Shown here in pieces: positions 1 through 10,852 of a stretch of 64,000 nucleotides of DNA; position 1 is the stretch's first letter; the number at the start of each line of letters is the position of its first letter. Under the pieces are notes generated by a model. It did no database searches. It was not told the DNA's origin and saw only the letters and a program-made list of their open reading frames with translations. The stretch lies in contig NC_051083.1 in NCBI RefSeq assembly GCF_004664715.2, forward strand, positions 100,965,661 to 101,029,660, in the 5' to 3' direction. Position numbers and translations under genes: made by a program. The DNA comes from Peromyscus leucopus. Lineage: Eukaryota > Chordata > Mammalia > Rodentia > Cricetidae.

Positions 1-395
1 TAAATAAGAAACACAGAAACAATGTAAAAGAGAAAGCCGAGAGGTCAGAGCTCAGAGCTAAAATCTCACCCTTCCGCCTGCGGTGTCCCAGCTTCCCGAA
101 AGAGGGCTACTTCCTGTCTGTACGTCTTTTTTATAGTATTATTGTTCTGCCTTCTCATTGGTTGTAAACCCAAACACGTAACTGCCTCGTCACTGTCTGA
201 ATGTACAGCCCCCTAGGTCTTAAAGGCATATGTCTCCAATGCTGGCTGTATCCCTGAACACACAGAGATCTATGGGATTAAAGGCGTGTGCCACCACCGC
301 CACACTCTGTCTATGGCTCTAATAGCTCTGACCCCCGGGCGACTTTATTTATTAACATACAATCAAAATCACATTTCAGTACAATTAGAATACCA
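1..395. mobile_element. LTR-like composite rodent repeat, family unassigned
   Basis: The block is cut by the window edge. It contains a B1-like core near 273-295 (GGGATTAAAGGCGTGTGCC) embedded in non-B1 sequence, and ends in TTTATTTATTAACATAC. Read on the minus strand that end gives an AATAAA signal, as in an LTR. I recognise the text as a high-copy rodent repeat but cannot name the family. Confidence 0.4.
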
Positions 396-414
396 CCACA
401 AGCTTGTGAGAGTC

Positions 415-512
415 AATTCTCTGCTTCTGTCATGGGTGTTCTGAGTATCAAACTCAGGTCCTTAGGCTAGTTGGTTCTGCCTTTACCAATTAAGCCACCT
501 TGCCAGTCTTCA
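415..512 (-). mobile_element. B3/B2-type SINE fragment
   Basis: The minus strand reads as a tRNA-derived head (GGTGGCTTAATTGGTAAAGGC, cut here at 20: GGTGGCTTAATTGGTAAAGG) and then CCTGAGTTTGATACTC, matching box A and box B of B2/B3 SINEs. The 3' half is missing. Confidence 0.55.
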
Positions 513-1064
513 AACAATTAAAAAAATTGCTAACAAAATACAATTCAAAGATATAATAATTGGATACTTGCAAGTGGAGAAATAACAGTAAGAAAATGTT
601 AAAATTCTTTCTCACAATCAAACCATTACGTTTCTGTAAGAGCAGAAAACTTTGTAAAGTAAAAACTCTACAGCTTCATAACATGCAGCAATCTGGATTC
701 TGAGCCAAGGCATTTCAGGTAGCATCCATTGGTTGCATGCTGTGATGTTACATGTAAGGCCAACTGCACATGATGTCTACAGTGAGGCCTGCCACATAGG
801 CAAGTACTGCCAGAAACACTTCAGATTCACTATGCATTTTATTTATTTATTTTTTTTTTTGGTGATAGCACCTTGAGACTGTTGCTAACTTTTTTTGTGA
901 CATCACTTTCATGAGTCCACAGGTTAAGAAGCTGACATTAGCCTGAAGGATGTCTATGTACAAACTTAAAAATAAGGGAAAATAGTAAATGTGAAATGGT
1001 CAAATACCTGTAAGTTAAATTACCAACTATAAAGGCATGAACAGTAACTCTTTTGTTTACACTT
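513..1064. other. No recognised feature
   Basis: AT-rich sequence with a T10 run at 851-860. I see no credible coding frame and no repeat family I can place. Confidence 0.5.
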
Positions 1065-1318
1065 GAGACCCCTTTCCTCTTACTGGGTTGCCTCATCTAG
1101 ATTTGATGTGAGGGTATGTGCCTATCCTTATTGCATCACGTTATGCCATGTTTGGTTGATATCCCTGGGAGGCCTACTCTTTTCTGAAGGGAAATGGAAG
1201 AGGAGTGGATCTGGGGGAGAGGGGAGGTGGGGGGGACTGGGAGAAGTAGAGGGAGAGGAGGCTGCAGTTGGGGTGTTCTGTATGAGAGAAGAATAAACAA
1301 AAAGGAAAAAAGAACAGT
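1065..1318 (+). mobile_element. L1 3' UTR, older rodent L1
   Basis: The text GCCATGTTTGGTTGATATCC leads into a purine-rich, G-heavy tract (1180-1265) and then an A-rich end (GAATAAACAAAAAGG). That order is the 3' end of rodent L1s. The element is 5' truncated. The open frames on both strands here only translate the G-rich tract. Confidence 0.6.
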
Positions 1319-1344
1319 AACAATAGCTCATAATTATGATGTCT

Positions 1345-1500
1345 ACTGTGCAGAATTCTAGACCCTTTGCCTAGAATTCATTATTTGGACCCTTATAATA
1401 ATCCTGTGATACAGGTACCATTCTTTCATTTTACAGGCAAAAGCATCCATCTGAATTTGCATGAGGTTATGGGGCCTAGCCCTGAGAGGATCTGGATATG
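1345..1500 (-). mobile_element. MIR SINE fragment
   Basis: The series TAATAATCCTGTGATACAGG, then CATTTTACAGGCAAAAG, matches the reverse complement of the MIR core region. It is heavily diverged, as expected for an ancient mammalian SINE. Confidence 0.5.
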
Positions 1501-2536
1501 CTTTTAGAAAGTGCTTCTAACTATTAGGAAGGAATGGTACATCTCAGTTGGCTTGCATTCTAGGTCAAATGCATATGAGAATTTAAAAACACTCACCTTT
1601 AAAACACAGCATGGGATTATGACATTTTAAAGTAGAGATGATTCTTTGCACTTAATTTAAAAGTTTAGGTGTCTAGGAAGCTGAGTATTTTCCTTAGTTC
1701 TTCAATGAGCTCATCCTGTATCTAATCATGTTACAAGTTCATTCACTTGCAATGCCATACAAAATGGCCATTTTAGTATATGTCATGTACTGTATTTGGT
1801 GCTAGACAAACAGTGACTAATAAGATAAATACATATTACAAGTTAATATGCCAAACTAGGTAGTCACTAAGATTCCTTGTGGAACCAGGCAAAATCAAGA
1901 TTGTCAGCATTCTAGGTATTATCAGAACCCTGCTGATTTAAAGAGCCATTCAATGAACTAGAAAACAAAATGTCTCAAATCTGGACTCAAAACTGATCCA
2001 GACCTGAAGTCACGTGTGCCCACAAGATAACACACCATCTCTCGGCTGCTAATGTAAATAACAGTGTCCATAGCAAGACTGCTAAAATGTATCCCCTTGC
2101 CCTGTGCAGGTTCTGAAACAGGAAGAAAGGAGGAGATGGGGGAAGAGGAGGAGGCAGAGAACAGGATGAATAAGGCTTAATGGTGGGTTTTCTTTCTATC
2201 TTCTACCTCACAAGGATTTCTCTTTGCTTCTCTTCAGAAGGATTCATATCTTAAAAAAAGGGGGGGGGGTAATCAGATCTCAAAAGAAGCATTGACTAAC
2301 CTAAAAATTGTGGTGAGTGGGCAAACAGTGGTGAAGTTGTTGCAAATCTTCCTTTATTGACTTTCCACAAAGGATCCCTTGCTAGGTCTCACCTGACCCC
2401 ACCTTCATTCCAGGCAAGCCACTCATGGAGATCACGTATTTTTGTTGCGTCCCTCAAGTGAAAAGTTTTAGGGAAACTCCCTCATGTGAATTCATTGTCT
2501 CTTCTGTGCTATGGTTAAAAGTACATGCCTGATAGC
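1501..2536. other. No recognised feature
   Basis: Unassigned sequence. The one simple feature is an A7G10 run at 2253-2269. Short frames only; no splice-bounded exon that I can support. Confidence 0.5.
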
Positions 2537-2820
2537 AAGACAGTTGGTGTAGCTTGATCTGCTTAAGGAGCCCCCTGGCAGTAGGATCAGAATTAATCTT
2601 TGGTGCATGAGCAGGCTTTTTGCAGCCCACTACCTATGATGGGACACCTCATGCAGCCTTGAGGCAGGGGGAGGGGCTTGGACCTGCCTCTACTAAATGT
2701 ACCTCCCTATGGGAGGGAATGGGGGGCAGGTTGGGAGGGGGAGGCTGGAGGGGCTGGAGGAGGGAAGAGGGGGTTCTTTGATTGGTATGTACAATGAATT
2801 ATTTTTTTTTTAATTAATAA
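2537..2820 (+). mobile_element. L1 3' UTR (TAGCTTGATCTG type)
   Basis: The stretch runs GTAGCTTGATCTGCTTAAGG, GGCAGTAGGATCAG, CCCACTACCTATGATGGGAC, GGGGCTTGGACCTGCCTC, then a G-rich tract near 2716-2772. It is the same 3' UTR lineage as the large L1 at 35.6-40.5 kb, in the opposite orientation. The tail is interrupted by the B1 at 2825. Confidence 0.8.
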
Positions 2821-2824
2821 CCCA

Positions 2825-2986
2825 GGCCGGGTAGTGGTGGCGCACACCTTTAATCCTAGTACCTGAGAGGCAGAGCCAGGTGGATCTCTGTGAGTTCGAG
2901 TCCAGTCTGGTCTACAGAGTGAGCTCCAGGACAGGCACCAAAACAACACAGAGAAATCTGTCTCGAACCCCTCCCCCCCAAAAAAA
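2825..2986 (+). mobile_element. B1 SINE with 13-bp TSD
   Basis: A full-length B1 running from GGCCGGGTAGTGGTGGCGC to an A-rich tail. AATTAATAACCCA flanks it at 2812-2824 and 2987-2999, a perfect target-site duplication, so the insertion went into the A/T-rich end of the preceding L1. Confidence 0.9.
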
Positions 2987-3006
2987 AATTAATAACCCAT
3001 CAAAAA

Positions 3007-3670
3007 AGGTATATTCCTGAAATACAGTCTGGAGTAGTCTGAGATGGGGATGAAGATGCAGGCTAGGGCCAGACCATGCTCAATAATGTCCTTTTACAGG
3101 TTACATATTTAAGAGTGGACTTCCAGACCAGCCAAAACTTTTATTTAGTTTCTCTACCAGTTTTCCCCGAAGAAGAATCAAAATGGTATTTTTTCTATTT
3201 GACATATTTATTTACACAGTGACCTCATCTGCTCAAACCATTTCATTTTTACAGATGAAACTAAGACCTTAAAAAAATAGGGGTTGCCAAGGGTATCTGG
3301 GGATTGAACTTGTCCACGTAATTATCCATTCACAAGCCATTAACTGGAAACTGGAGATTATGGCAGGGCATCCTCTGAGACAGCCTGGGGCCAAAACCTA
3401 GGCGTGGGTGGGGGTGGGTGGGGGGATGGGGGGAGGTGGGGTATCTTTGTGTAGGATGTCTCTGAAACAAAGAACACCCAAGAGGCAGGAATCACCTGGC
3501 ACCGCAGTGACTCTGCAGGCAATCCAGAAGGAAGCCTCTCACCCAGAAGGGATGAACACCAACTTGCCCAGTAAATCGCCCATTTCAAACCAACAGCCTA
3601 CAAAGGGACCCAGGATCCCTTCCAAGTTTTGTTGAAATAAATGAATAAATTCCTAGATATTAAAAAACAA
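3007..3670. other. Unassigned stretch containing a G-rich tract
   Basis: No recognised repeat or gene. The tract at 3401-3441 has several runs of three or more G separated by one or two bases, giving quadruplex potential. Confidence 0.5.
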
Positions 3671-3969
3671 TGGGGGTTGAAGAGATGGCTCCGTTGGTAA
3701 GTGTGCCTACTGCGCGGGCAGGGCACCTGAATTCCAATTCTTAGCATGCCCTTAAAAAGCTGGGTGTGGCCAATGTGTGCAACCCCAGCAGTGTAGGAGT
3801 GGAGACAGGGGTGGATCCCTGAGGCTTGCTGGCCAGCCAGTCTAGCCAGTCTGTGAGCTCTAGATTCAGTAAGAGACCCTGTCTCAAAAATTAATGTGGA
3901 GAGTTGGAGAGTCACTAAAGGAAACACACCACCCATTGACCTGTGGCCTCCACCCACATTCACAGACTT

Positions 3970-3970
<1 letters not shown>
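3671..3970 (+). mobile_element. B4-class SINE (tRNA head fused to B1-like body)
   Basis: It starts with a B2/ID-like head (GTTGAAGAGATGGCTC), continues into a B1-derived body (AGCTGGGTGTGGCC to GAGACCCTGTCTCAAAAA) and ends GTGGCCTCCACCCACATTC before a CA tail. That order is the B4/RSINE1 architecture. Confidence 0.7.

Positions 3971-4024
<54 letters not shown>
3971..4024. repeat. (CA)27 microsatellite
   Basis: Fifty-four uninterrupted bases of CA directly at the 3' end of the B4 SINE, where that family normally has a short CA tail. It is a SINE-seeded microsatellite. The 170-residue minus frame across it is a repeat translation. Confidence 0.97.
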
Positions 4025-4026
<2 letters not shown>

Positions 4027-4044
4027 GGTGTTCCCAAGGTAACT

Positions 4045-4116
4045 AGATAAGCTATCTTGGGCACAAGATAACCAAGATAAGAAGATAAAAATAAAAACTA
4101 GTGTGCCCAAGATAAC
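4045..4116. promoter_or_regulatory. Cluster of AGATAA motifs (possible GATA-factor sites)
   Basis: AGATAA occurs at 4045, 4066, 4075, 4083 and 4110, with TATCTT on the other strand at 4053. Inverted arms TATCTTGGGCAC (4053-4064) and GTGCCCAAGATA (4103-4114) bracket the cluster. The motifs are visible; function is inference. Confidence 0.25.
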
Positions 4117-5204
4117 TCTGTGTTTGAGACAGAGCGATATAGGACATGCTGTTTCCCAAAACAGATGAATCTAATTCTGGGAAAATAAAATATAACCCCA
4201 GGCTAAACTCTATGAGTACTTTGCTTTTCTCAATGTGGTGAGAAAATATCTATTTTATCAATGTTGCAGCATCGCACTTTGATGGGGAGGAATAACAGAG
4301 AAGATTGACAGATTACACAACTTTGTGTGGTCACTATGTAACTCTTTCATATGACAAGACACTACAATATTCTTCACAGAATGAGAATTGATGTGTTTCA
4401 TGTCCTAGCCCCTGATTTATGCTTCATGGCAAAATGGCCCAGCATTAACCTGTGTCACATTCATGGATATGGTAACCACCAGGTAATGCTTTCAAGGACC
4501 AACTTCACTCCTCAGAACTGAGCAATGAAAAATACCATATGCTGGCCAGTTGAACCCAATGCAGTAACATGAATCTCCTGTAAGAAAGTCAAGGGCCCTT
4601 GAAGCACCAGCTTATGAAGGCATTTGGGATATGCCACTGAATATAAGCAATGCTTAGTCATTCTTGCAAAAATACTTCAGGTAATGTGAATGACCTATTT
4701 GAAGCCAAAAGTTTTTTTCTGCTTCATTGAATGAGCCTGAATTATAATTCCCCTAAATTAGACTCATGTATTTTTGGAAACATTTATTCTGCTTCTAAAG
4801 AATAGGATTGTCTTGCGTACATCACTTCAGTTTCTAGGCCTTATTTTCCTTATCCTTTGAAATAAAGATATATGAATAGATTATGCCATTTTACGGTTAT
4901 AATCATATATATATGGATGTATGTATACATCTACATGAGAATGCAAAATACTTTTCAGTCAGTCTGGCATTTTCATCTTTGGCTTGCCCTTTTATCTCTC
5001 TCCATTTGAAATTTGAACTAGAATGCTGTTCCTCTTTCAGTTGCACCATACTGAATACATCAAAATGGCTGAACATATCCTAGCTCCTGATCAGTGGTGT
5101 TCAACAGATACATATCGGACTTCAGTCTGCCCTGATAATACCTTTACATGTGATGTGTGCACATGTACGCATTTTCATTTGGGTCTAAGTCCGTGTTCAT
5201 GTGT
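4117..5204. other. No recognised feature
   Basis: Unassigned sequence without a recognisable repeat. Short frames at 4883-5334 show no family resemblance, and the last part overlaps the start of the B4 at 5205. Confidence 0.45.
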
Positions 5205-5502
5205 GGTTCATAAGTATGTCTTTGCATGTGTGTGGAGAACTGAAGCTAACACTGGCTTTTCTCTTGTAGTGCTTGTTACCTTATTTGTTAGGCAGGGCCT
5301 CTTAGCTGAGGCCAGAGCTTGCTTTTACTGCTAGTCTGGCAAGCCAGCTTGCTCTCAGGAACTCCAGTCTCTACCTTCTGAATACTGGAATTACAAATGG
5401 GGCTTCTAAGCACAGCAGGCATTTATGTGGGTGCTGGGATGTAAATTCTAGCCTCAATTTATGCAGCAAGTGCTTTATTTACTCAGCCATCACGACAGCC
5501 TA
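5205..5502 (-). mobile_element. B4-class SINE
   Basis: On the plus strand a TG-rich start (GTATGTCTTTGCATGTGTGTG) cut here to GTATGTCTTTGCATGTGTGT, a degenerate B1-like middle and the end GCAAGTGCTTTATTTACTC plus AGCCATC give a reversed B4. It is strongly diverged. Confidence 0.55.
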
Positions 5503-6639
5503 TGCTAACTATTGCTAAGGCAGTTTATATACTGCTTTTGTCCCGTTCACACTATATACTACTATATACTATCTTTGCCCTATTTGCTGTTTCATTTTTC
5601 TTTACTCATTATCTACAATTCTTTTTGCTTTTGTTCAAAAATATTTTTTTTCATGTTTTGTCAAACCATGCCAACTAGATATAGGGACCTTTCTTTCTGC
5701 TCTCACTATTTTCTCATGTTAACAAACGTAGCCATATTTCTTTTAAAGACATCCTTCATTCTTTTTTATTTTGAGAATTTCATGTATGAATACTGTATCA
5801 CATTTCTTAAATTAATTGCTCAAGCTGACAGGTTTTTCCCCTCAGAAGTTTCAACAAGGATATAGAAAAGGGAATTTCTGTGTCATGCATTAAAGAGCTC
5901 AATCCTGAAAAGGCAACAATTTAACTATATGTAACAGAGACTGAACTGTACTAATTTCTACTTGCCCGGGTTTCTTTGGGAGTCTTTTCAGGAGATGCTA
6001 CCCTCCTCTACATGGCCTTAAGATTTGAATTAACCTTATTTACAGACCTTGAAGATAAGATAGAACACTGTAAGAAAGCAGCTGAAGGCAAATTTCTTCA
6101 ATGGCTGTTTGGTTCCATTCAGTTTACTTGCTTTGGAGTTGAGGAGCACTAACTGAAGAGCACTACTGTGCATAGGTCTTCATCACAGCATCTTCCTTTC
6201 TTTCCTGAGACTGTGAGCAGCAGTTTACCAGCTTTGCTTTAGCTTTAGTGGAAACAGATTTTGATTGGGAGTAATCAGAAAAGCAGACAACTGAGAGACC
6301 ATCTGTATGCTTTGCACAACAGCCCCCAAATTGAGATGGTGGCTGTGAATTGGAACACTGTCAGAGAGCTGTCAAAAAATGTTAAGAAGTCAAGTCTGTG
6401 ATAGTCTATGTATCTTTCCTTGTAATACTCCAACTGGAGGTATGTTTTCTGTTAAAATGCATGGCTCTTTAACAAAACTCCAAGAGTATTATTAGTGTTT
6501 AATTGGACTATTAATAGTTGTAACAAATGTGGCTCCAGTATCACAGGACATTCAGGCATTTGTGCCATGGAGGCATGTAAAACACACACAGGAGCACACT
6601 AACACTTTACTTAGGTAGAGTATTGAACTTGATGTTTGT
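5503..6639. other. No recognised feature
   Basis: AT-rich sequence. The frame at 5512-5865 is hydrophobic only because of T-rich composition. I cannot assign a repeat family. Confidence 0.45.
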
Positions 6640-7210
6640 GCCAGCTACTATGTCTACTATCATGTCACACTTCTCCCCCATTTTTGAGAATTATATGAGC
6701 ACTATATTGACATCATTTTCACCCCACCCTTTCCCCATTCACTCTTCCCATGTTTCCCTACTGCTCTCTAAAGTTCATAACCTCTTCTTTAATCATTACT
6801 ATTACATACATACATATAGGTATGTATTTATAAATACAATACAGTGTGGCATTTGTCTTTCTCAACCTGTGTAATACTTTCTAGTTCCATGAATTTACCT
6901 GAAAATTTCATGCTTTCATTTTTCCTTGTAGATGAATAATATTCTATCAGACATATGCACCACATTTTCATCTTTCGTTAGTCAGTTGGAGAAATTTTTG
7001 GTTGTCTCTATTTCCTAGTTATTGTGAATATAGAGGAATGAACTTGACTGGGCAAGTATCAGTGGAGTAGGATGTCAAGTCCATATAGATGGGTCATATG
7101 GTAGATTTATTTTTAGCTTTTTGAGAATTCACCATACTTATTTTCAGAGTAGCTGAACCAGTTTGCAATCCTAACAAAGGTGAATGAAGCTCTTTCTCCT
7201 GCATCCTCAA
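6640..7210 (-). mobile_element. L1 fragment, end of ORF2 plus 3' UTR
   Basis: The plus strand shows the reverse of the L1 ORF2 end: CTAGTTCCATGAATTTACC, then GATGAATAATATTCTATC, GCACCACATTTTCATC and CAGTTTGCAATCCTAAC. Diverged, with no intact frame. Confidence 0.6.
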
Positions 7211-7224
7211 TAGAAGACAATAAT

Positions 7225-7400
7225 TACAATAAACTAACTGTGCTATAGAGCACCAGAATTTATTCTCCTGTGTATATAGTACTATATAGTACTAACCTAA
7301 CTCTATTTTCCCCTCTTCTCTTACTTAATGTTTCTAACATCCAGAAATACTATTCTCCTCCCTATTTCTAGAAGTTGGCTTTTAGCTTTCATGCATGCAC
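7225..7400 (-). mobile_element. Ancient L1 3' UTR fragment
   Basis: CTGTGCTATAGAGCACCAG followed by pyrimidine-rich text and GTTGGCTTTTAGC resembles the reverse of old mammalian L1 3' UTRs. Heavily decayed. Confidence 0.4.
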
Positions 7401-7424
7401 AAGAACCTGTGTTATTTGTACAAT

Positions 7425-7605
7425 AGAAAATTATCCAACCATGAGTGATTGAAAAAGAATGAAATTCTATCATTTGAGGCAACATGTATGGAACGCATTA
7501 TGTTAAAGGAGATGGATGTACTGCTTGCTGCACCAAGAGGGTGAACATTATGTCAGATGAAATACACACACAGAAAGATAAATATTGCTTATTCCTTTTT
7601 AATGG
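7425..7605 (+). mobile_element. L1 ORF2-end fragment
   Basis: AAAAAGAATGAAATTCTATC, CATTATGTTAAAGGAG and a later CAGATGAAATACACACACAG resemble the end of ORF2 in older L1s, with an extra segment between the last two. Orientation is opposite to the neighbouring fragments. Confidence 0.45.
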
Positions 7606-8297
7606 TAGTTTAATGATTTTATAATGGCTCATTTCTCTATTTGTCTTATATATTGTTTTTCTCCTCACACTTTGCTTTCATGAAAAGAGTAATAAGCATT
7701 ATTGTACATAAGTTTTTCATTTATTTAATTCTTTTCTTTTGATATAAATTCATGGATGTAATATTGCTATTGAGGAAAGACATGATTGTTCATAGCATAA
7801 AATTTTCATTCTGTGCTCTTATGGGGTCTAAATTCACTTCACTGTTTGTTTCTCACCTAAGTGTTGGGTATTGCTCTCAGCTAAGTTCTCAGTTCATTTG
7901 TATTTTTCATAAATTTGTTCAGAACCATCAGTATTTATCTTAAATACAAGAAATTACTCATAAATAGTACATGTTGTGTATGTAACAGCAACTTTTATCA
8001 GCCGTGTAAAATGCATTCAGGAGCATGCTTAAAATTTAACACTGATTATTGAATTTAATGTTACTGCTTCACTTAATGTTAATGTTTCTTAATTGTAAGT
8101 AGCCCTTTGAATTATCGTAAGACAATAATCTATAAAAAGACACAAAAATGAAACCAACTAAACTATCAGGTTGTGGAAGATATCTTTATGGCTCTGTTCT
8201 TCACTTACCTCTAGAAAATGGGCAAAAAATTGGCAAAAATAGGGTGGTGGGGTGATTGTCAAGAGATGGAATATTGCTATGATTTTATGGGATGTTT
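7606..8297. other. No recognised feature
   Basis: AT-rich unassigned sequence. I see no coding signature, repeat boundary or tandem array. Confidence 0.45.
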
Positions 8298-8311
8298 AGA
8301 AAGCTATGTAA

Positions 8312-8481
8312 GCTGGGCGGTGGTGGCGCACGCCTTTAATCCCAGCACTCGGGAGGCAGAGGCAGGCGGATCTCTGTGAGTTTGAGGCCAGCCTGTTCTC
8401 CAAAGTGAGTTCCAGGAAAGGCGCAAAGCTACACAGAGAAACCCTGTCTCGAAAAACAAAAACAAAAAACAAAAAAATAAA
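8312..8481 (+). mobile_element. Young B1 SINE with 14-bp TSD
   Basis: Close to full-length consensus from GCTGGGCGGTGGTGGCGCAC to an A-rich tail with C interruptions. AGAAAGCTATGTAA flanks it at 8298-8311 and 8482-8495. It carries the GGAAAGGCGCAAAGC variant used to argue for a cricetid host. Confidence 0.95.
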
Positions 8482-8495
8482 AGAAAGCTATGTAA

Positions 8496-9960
8496 GCAAC
8501 ATTAATAGCATTATAGCATTTTTATTTTAGTAAGAAATGTGCTTATGTGCATGTTCTGCTGGGCTGAAAATCTTTGGAAGTTTAAACACATCAACATAAT
8601 TGATTGCCAGGTTTGAGATGATGGTGGCCTTATTTTATAGATTGTTAAATTTTGAATGGAAAGGAAAATATACTTTTAAATTCTCCCATGACTGTTCCTG
8701 ATAAGGGAAAACAGGCTGATGAAAACCTGGAGCATCAAGGGACTTCATATTATTGTTCTGGCTATTCTATATGGGAGTTATTTGACAGTATTTAAAGATT
8801 ATTGCAATCCTTCGAGATGCCACTTTACTTTTCATTTGATTGTTTTTCTCTTTTCTTCAAACAAAAATTTAAGATATCCCAACCTCTCAGGATTGTGCTA
8901 AAGTTTATGCTAATTATGAAAGAAAGATTTAAACTATTTTAAACTATCTCTGTACTTTCCACAGAATTTCTTACACTTGTGGTCTTGCTTGGGTTAGGTC
9001 TGTTTTCTTCTGTCACCTTCTTGGCAAACTTCTGTTTACTCTTTAAGGTACTTCAGAGAGTCTTTAGTGACCTGCATAGAGAGGTAATTACTTCCAGTTC
9101 TGTGTTCCCATGATATTTCAACCACACCTTTATTAAAGCTTTTATCACGCTGCTGTAATTATGCACCTCCTCACTAATTCTCTCACTAGCATGTGAGCTG
9201 TGGGTAAAAGAAACTAGTTCTAGTTTTTGTTGACTCTTTAGAAAAGAGTAAATATTGGTGACATACATGTCAGATGAGTGCATTGTTATTTTGTGGACAT
9301 TTGTAGTGGTAGAGTTCCAGGGCATCGCTGAAGGAGAGGGTAGTAGAGCAGTCTCCTAAGTAGGGCTCATGGTTATTTTTGGATAGAAACAGAAGCTAAA
9401 ATGGGAGTTTTCAAATCTGATTGCAGATTAAACTTATCTAGGACGCCTTGAAAACTGGCTACACCTTGTTTTAGGTTTGGCCACTTAAATGAGCACATTA
9501 AGTATTGATAGATTTTTCAGTCTTTTCTCAGTAATTCTAATGTGCTTCTAAGGTTGAATACTGCTGAGCTTGAAGCCAAGGAATTCAGTTTTCTCAGACA
9601 GTGTCCATTGTAAAATGAACAGGAGATGAGATAAGATTCAAGTTAAGGTTACCTCGAGTCCAGGAATAGAATCAAAGCTGCTTATAAACACATAAAGCAG
9701 GGAGGGGTTCCAATCATTACATAGGTGATAGAGAGCGCATCCTCAGCATAATAGCTAGCAAGATTGAGAAATCAGATAGGCAGGGATAGTAGATGGTGAG
9801 AGAGCAATTTCTAATTATGACAGTTGGGTGCATAAGGTCATAAATTCCTTATGAACATTTATGAACCATGGTTTGAATCTACTTAGCTTGCCAGATTTGT
9901 ACAGTCCCACCTCTGTAGGAAAAGGGCTCTAGAATATTTCTTTTAAAAAATTTTTATTTT
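8496..9960. other. Mostly unassigned, possibly unique sequence
   Basis: About 1.5 kb with no repeat I recognise. The 90-residue minus frame at 9053-9325 has no recognisable motif and no supporting neighbour, so I do not call a gene. Confidence 0.4.
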
Positions 9961-10083
9961 TAATTATTTATTTTTGTGTGTATATATGTTCATGTGTATA
10001 TGCTAGCGTTGGTGCATGTATGGGCATGTACATGGAAGACAAAAATCAATGTTGAATGTCCTCTATCACTCTCTATCTTATTA
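9961..10083 (-). mobile_element. B4-class SINE, left half
   Basis: The TG-rich tail (GTGTGTATATATGTTC) and the junction CTCTCTATCTTAT match the reversed B4 3' part. The body resumes at 10618 after an L1 insertion. Confidence 0.6.
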
Positions 10084-10617
10084 TTATTATTGCTGTTGTT
10101 TCTATTATGGTTATGGTGATTATTTCCCTTATTTTATCAGTTTTTTGAGAATTTTATACAATATGTTTTGATTATATTCTTCCTGCTTCCCCAACTCATC
10201 CCATATTCAACTCTGTGTCCCTACATACCCAATTTTGAGTGCCCTTTTTTTGTTTCTTTGTTTGTTTTTAAATCCACTGAGCCCAACTAGTGCTGTCTAT
10301 ATATTCTTGGATATGTGACCGTCCAATGGAGTGTGGCCAACCTAGCTGGGGCTACATGCTTAGAGAAAATTAGTTATTCATCTCCTAGTAGTTATCAGTT
10401 GCCAATAGTTCCTTATGTTAGAGGTGCGGTTTCATATCCACCTTTCTTCTATGTGCTGGACATTTTGTCTGGCTTAACTTTGTGTATGCTGCCTCAGGCA
10501 TGTGCAGCTTCCCTGCTGTGCCCAGACAGCACTGTTTCCTTATAGTCTCCTACCACTCCAGGCTCTTACAATCTTTCCACCTCCTCGTCAACAATGATCC
10601 CCAAGTCTTTGGAAAAT
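10084..10617 (-). mobile_element. Old rodent L1 3' UTR inserted in B4
   Basis: On the plus strand: TGAGAATTTTATACAATATG, CCACTGAGCCCAACTAGTGC, GGCTCTTACAATCTTTCC and GATCCCCAAG. In reverse this is the 3' UTR of Lx-like L1s. ATCTTAT occurs at both edges and may be the core of the TSD. Confidence 0.65.
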
Positions 10618-10852
10618 AGTCTCATCTTATGTTTTTGAGATAGAGTCACTCACTAAACCTAAAACTCACCAATTCAGACATACTGACAGGCCATCAAACT
10701 CCAGAGAGCCACCTGTCTCCTACCTCCAACCAATGGTGGGCTTATGATATGTGCCTGTCAAGCCGAGTTTTTATTTGACTTCTATGGATCCAAACTGAGG
10801 TTCTCATGCTAAGATAACAGACACTTTACCCACTAAGTCCTTTTCCTAGCTC
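10618..10852 (-). mobile_element. B4-class SINE, right half
   Basis: GTTTTTGAGATAGAGTCAC, CCTAAAACTCACCAATTCAG and the end ACTTTACCCACTAAGTCC continue the reversed B4 body from where the left half stops at 10083. Confidence 0.65.

Noticed and set aside
3598..4110. 170-residue minus-strand open frame
   Set aside because: It translates the (CA)27 tract as a Cys-Val repeat and otherwise a B4 SINE.
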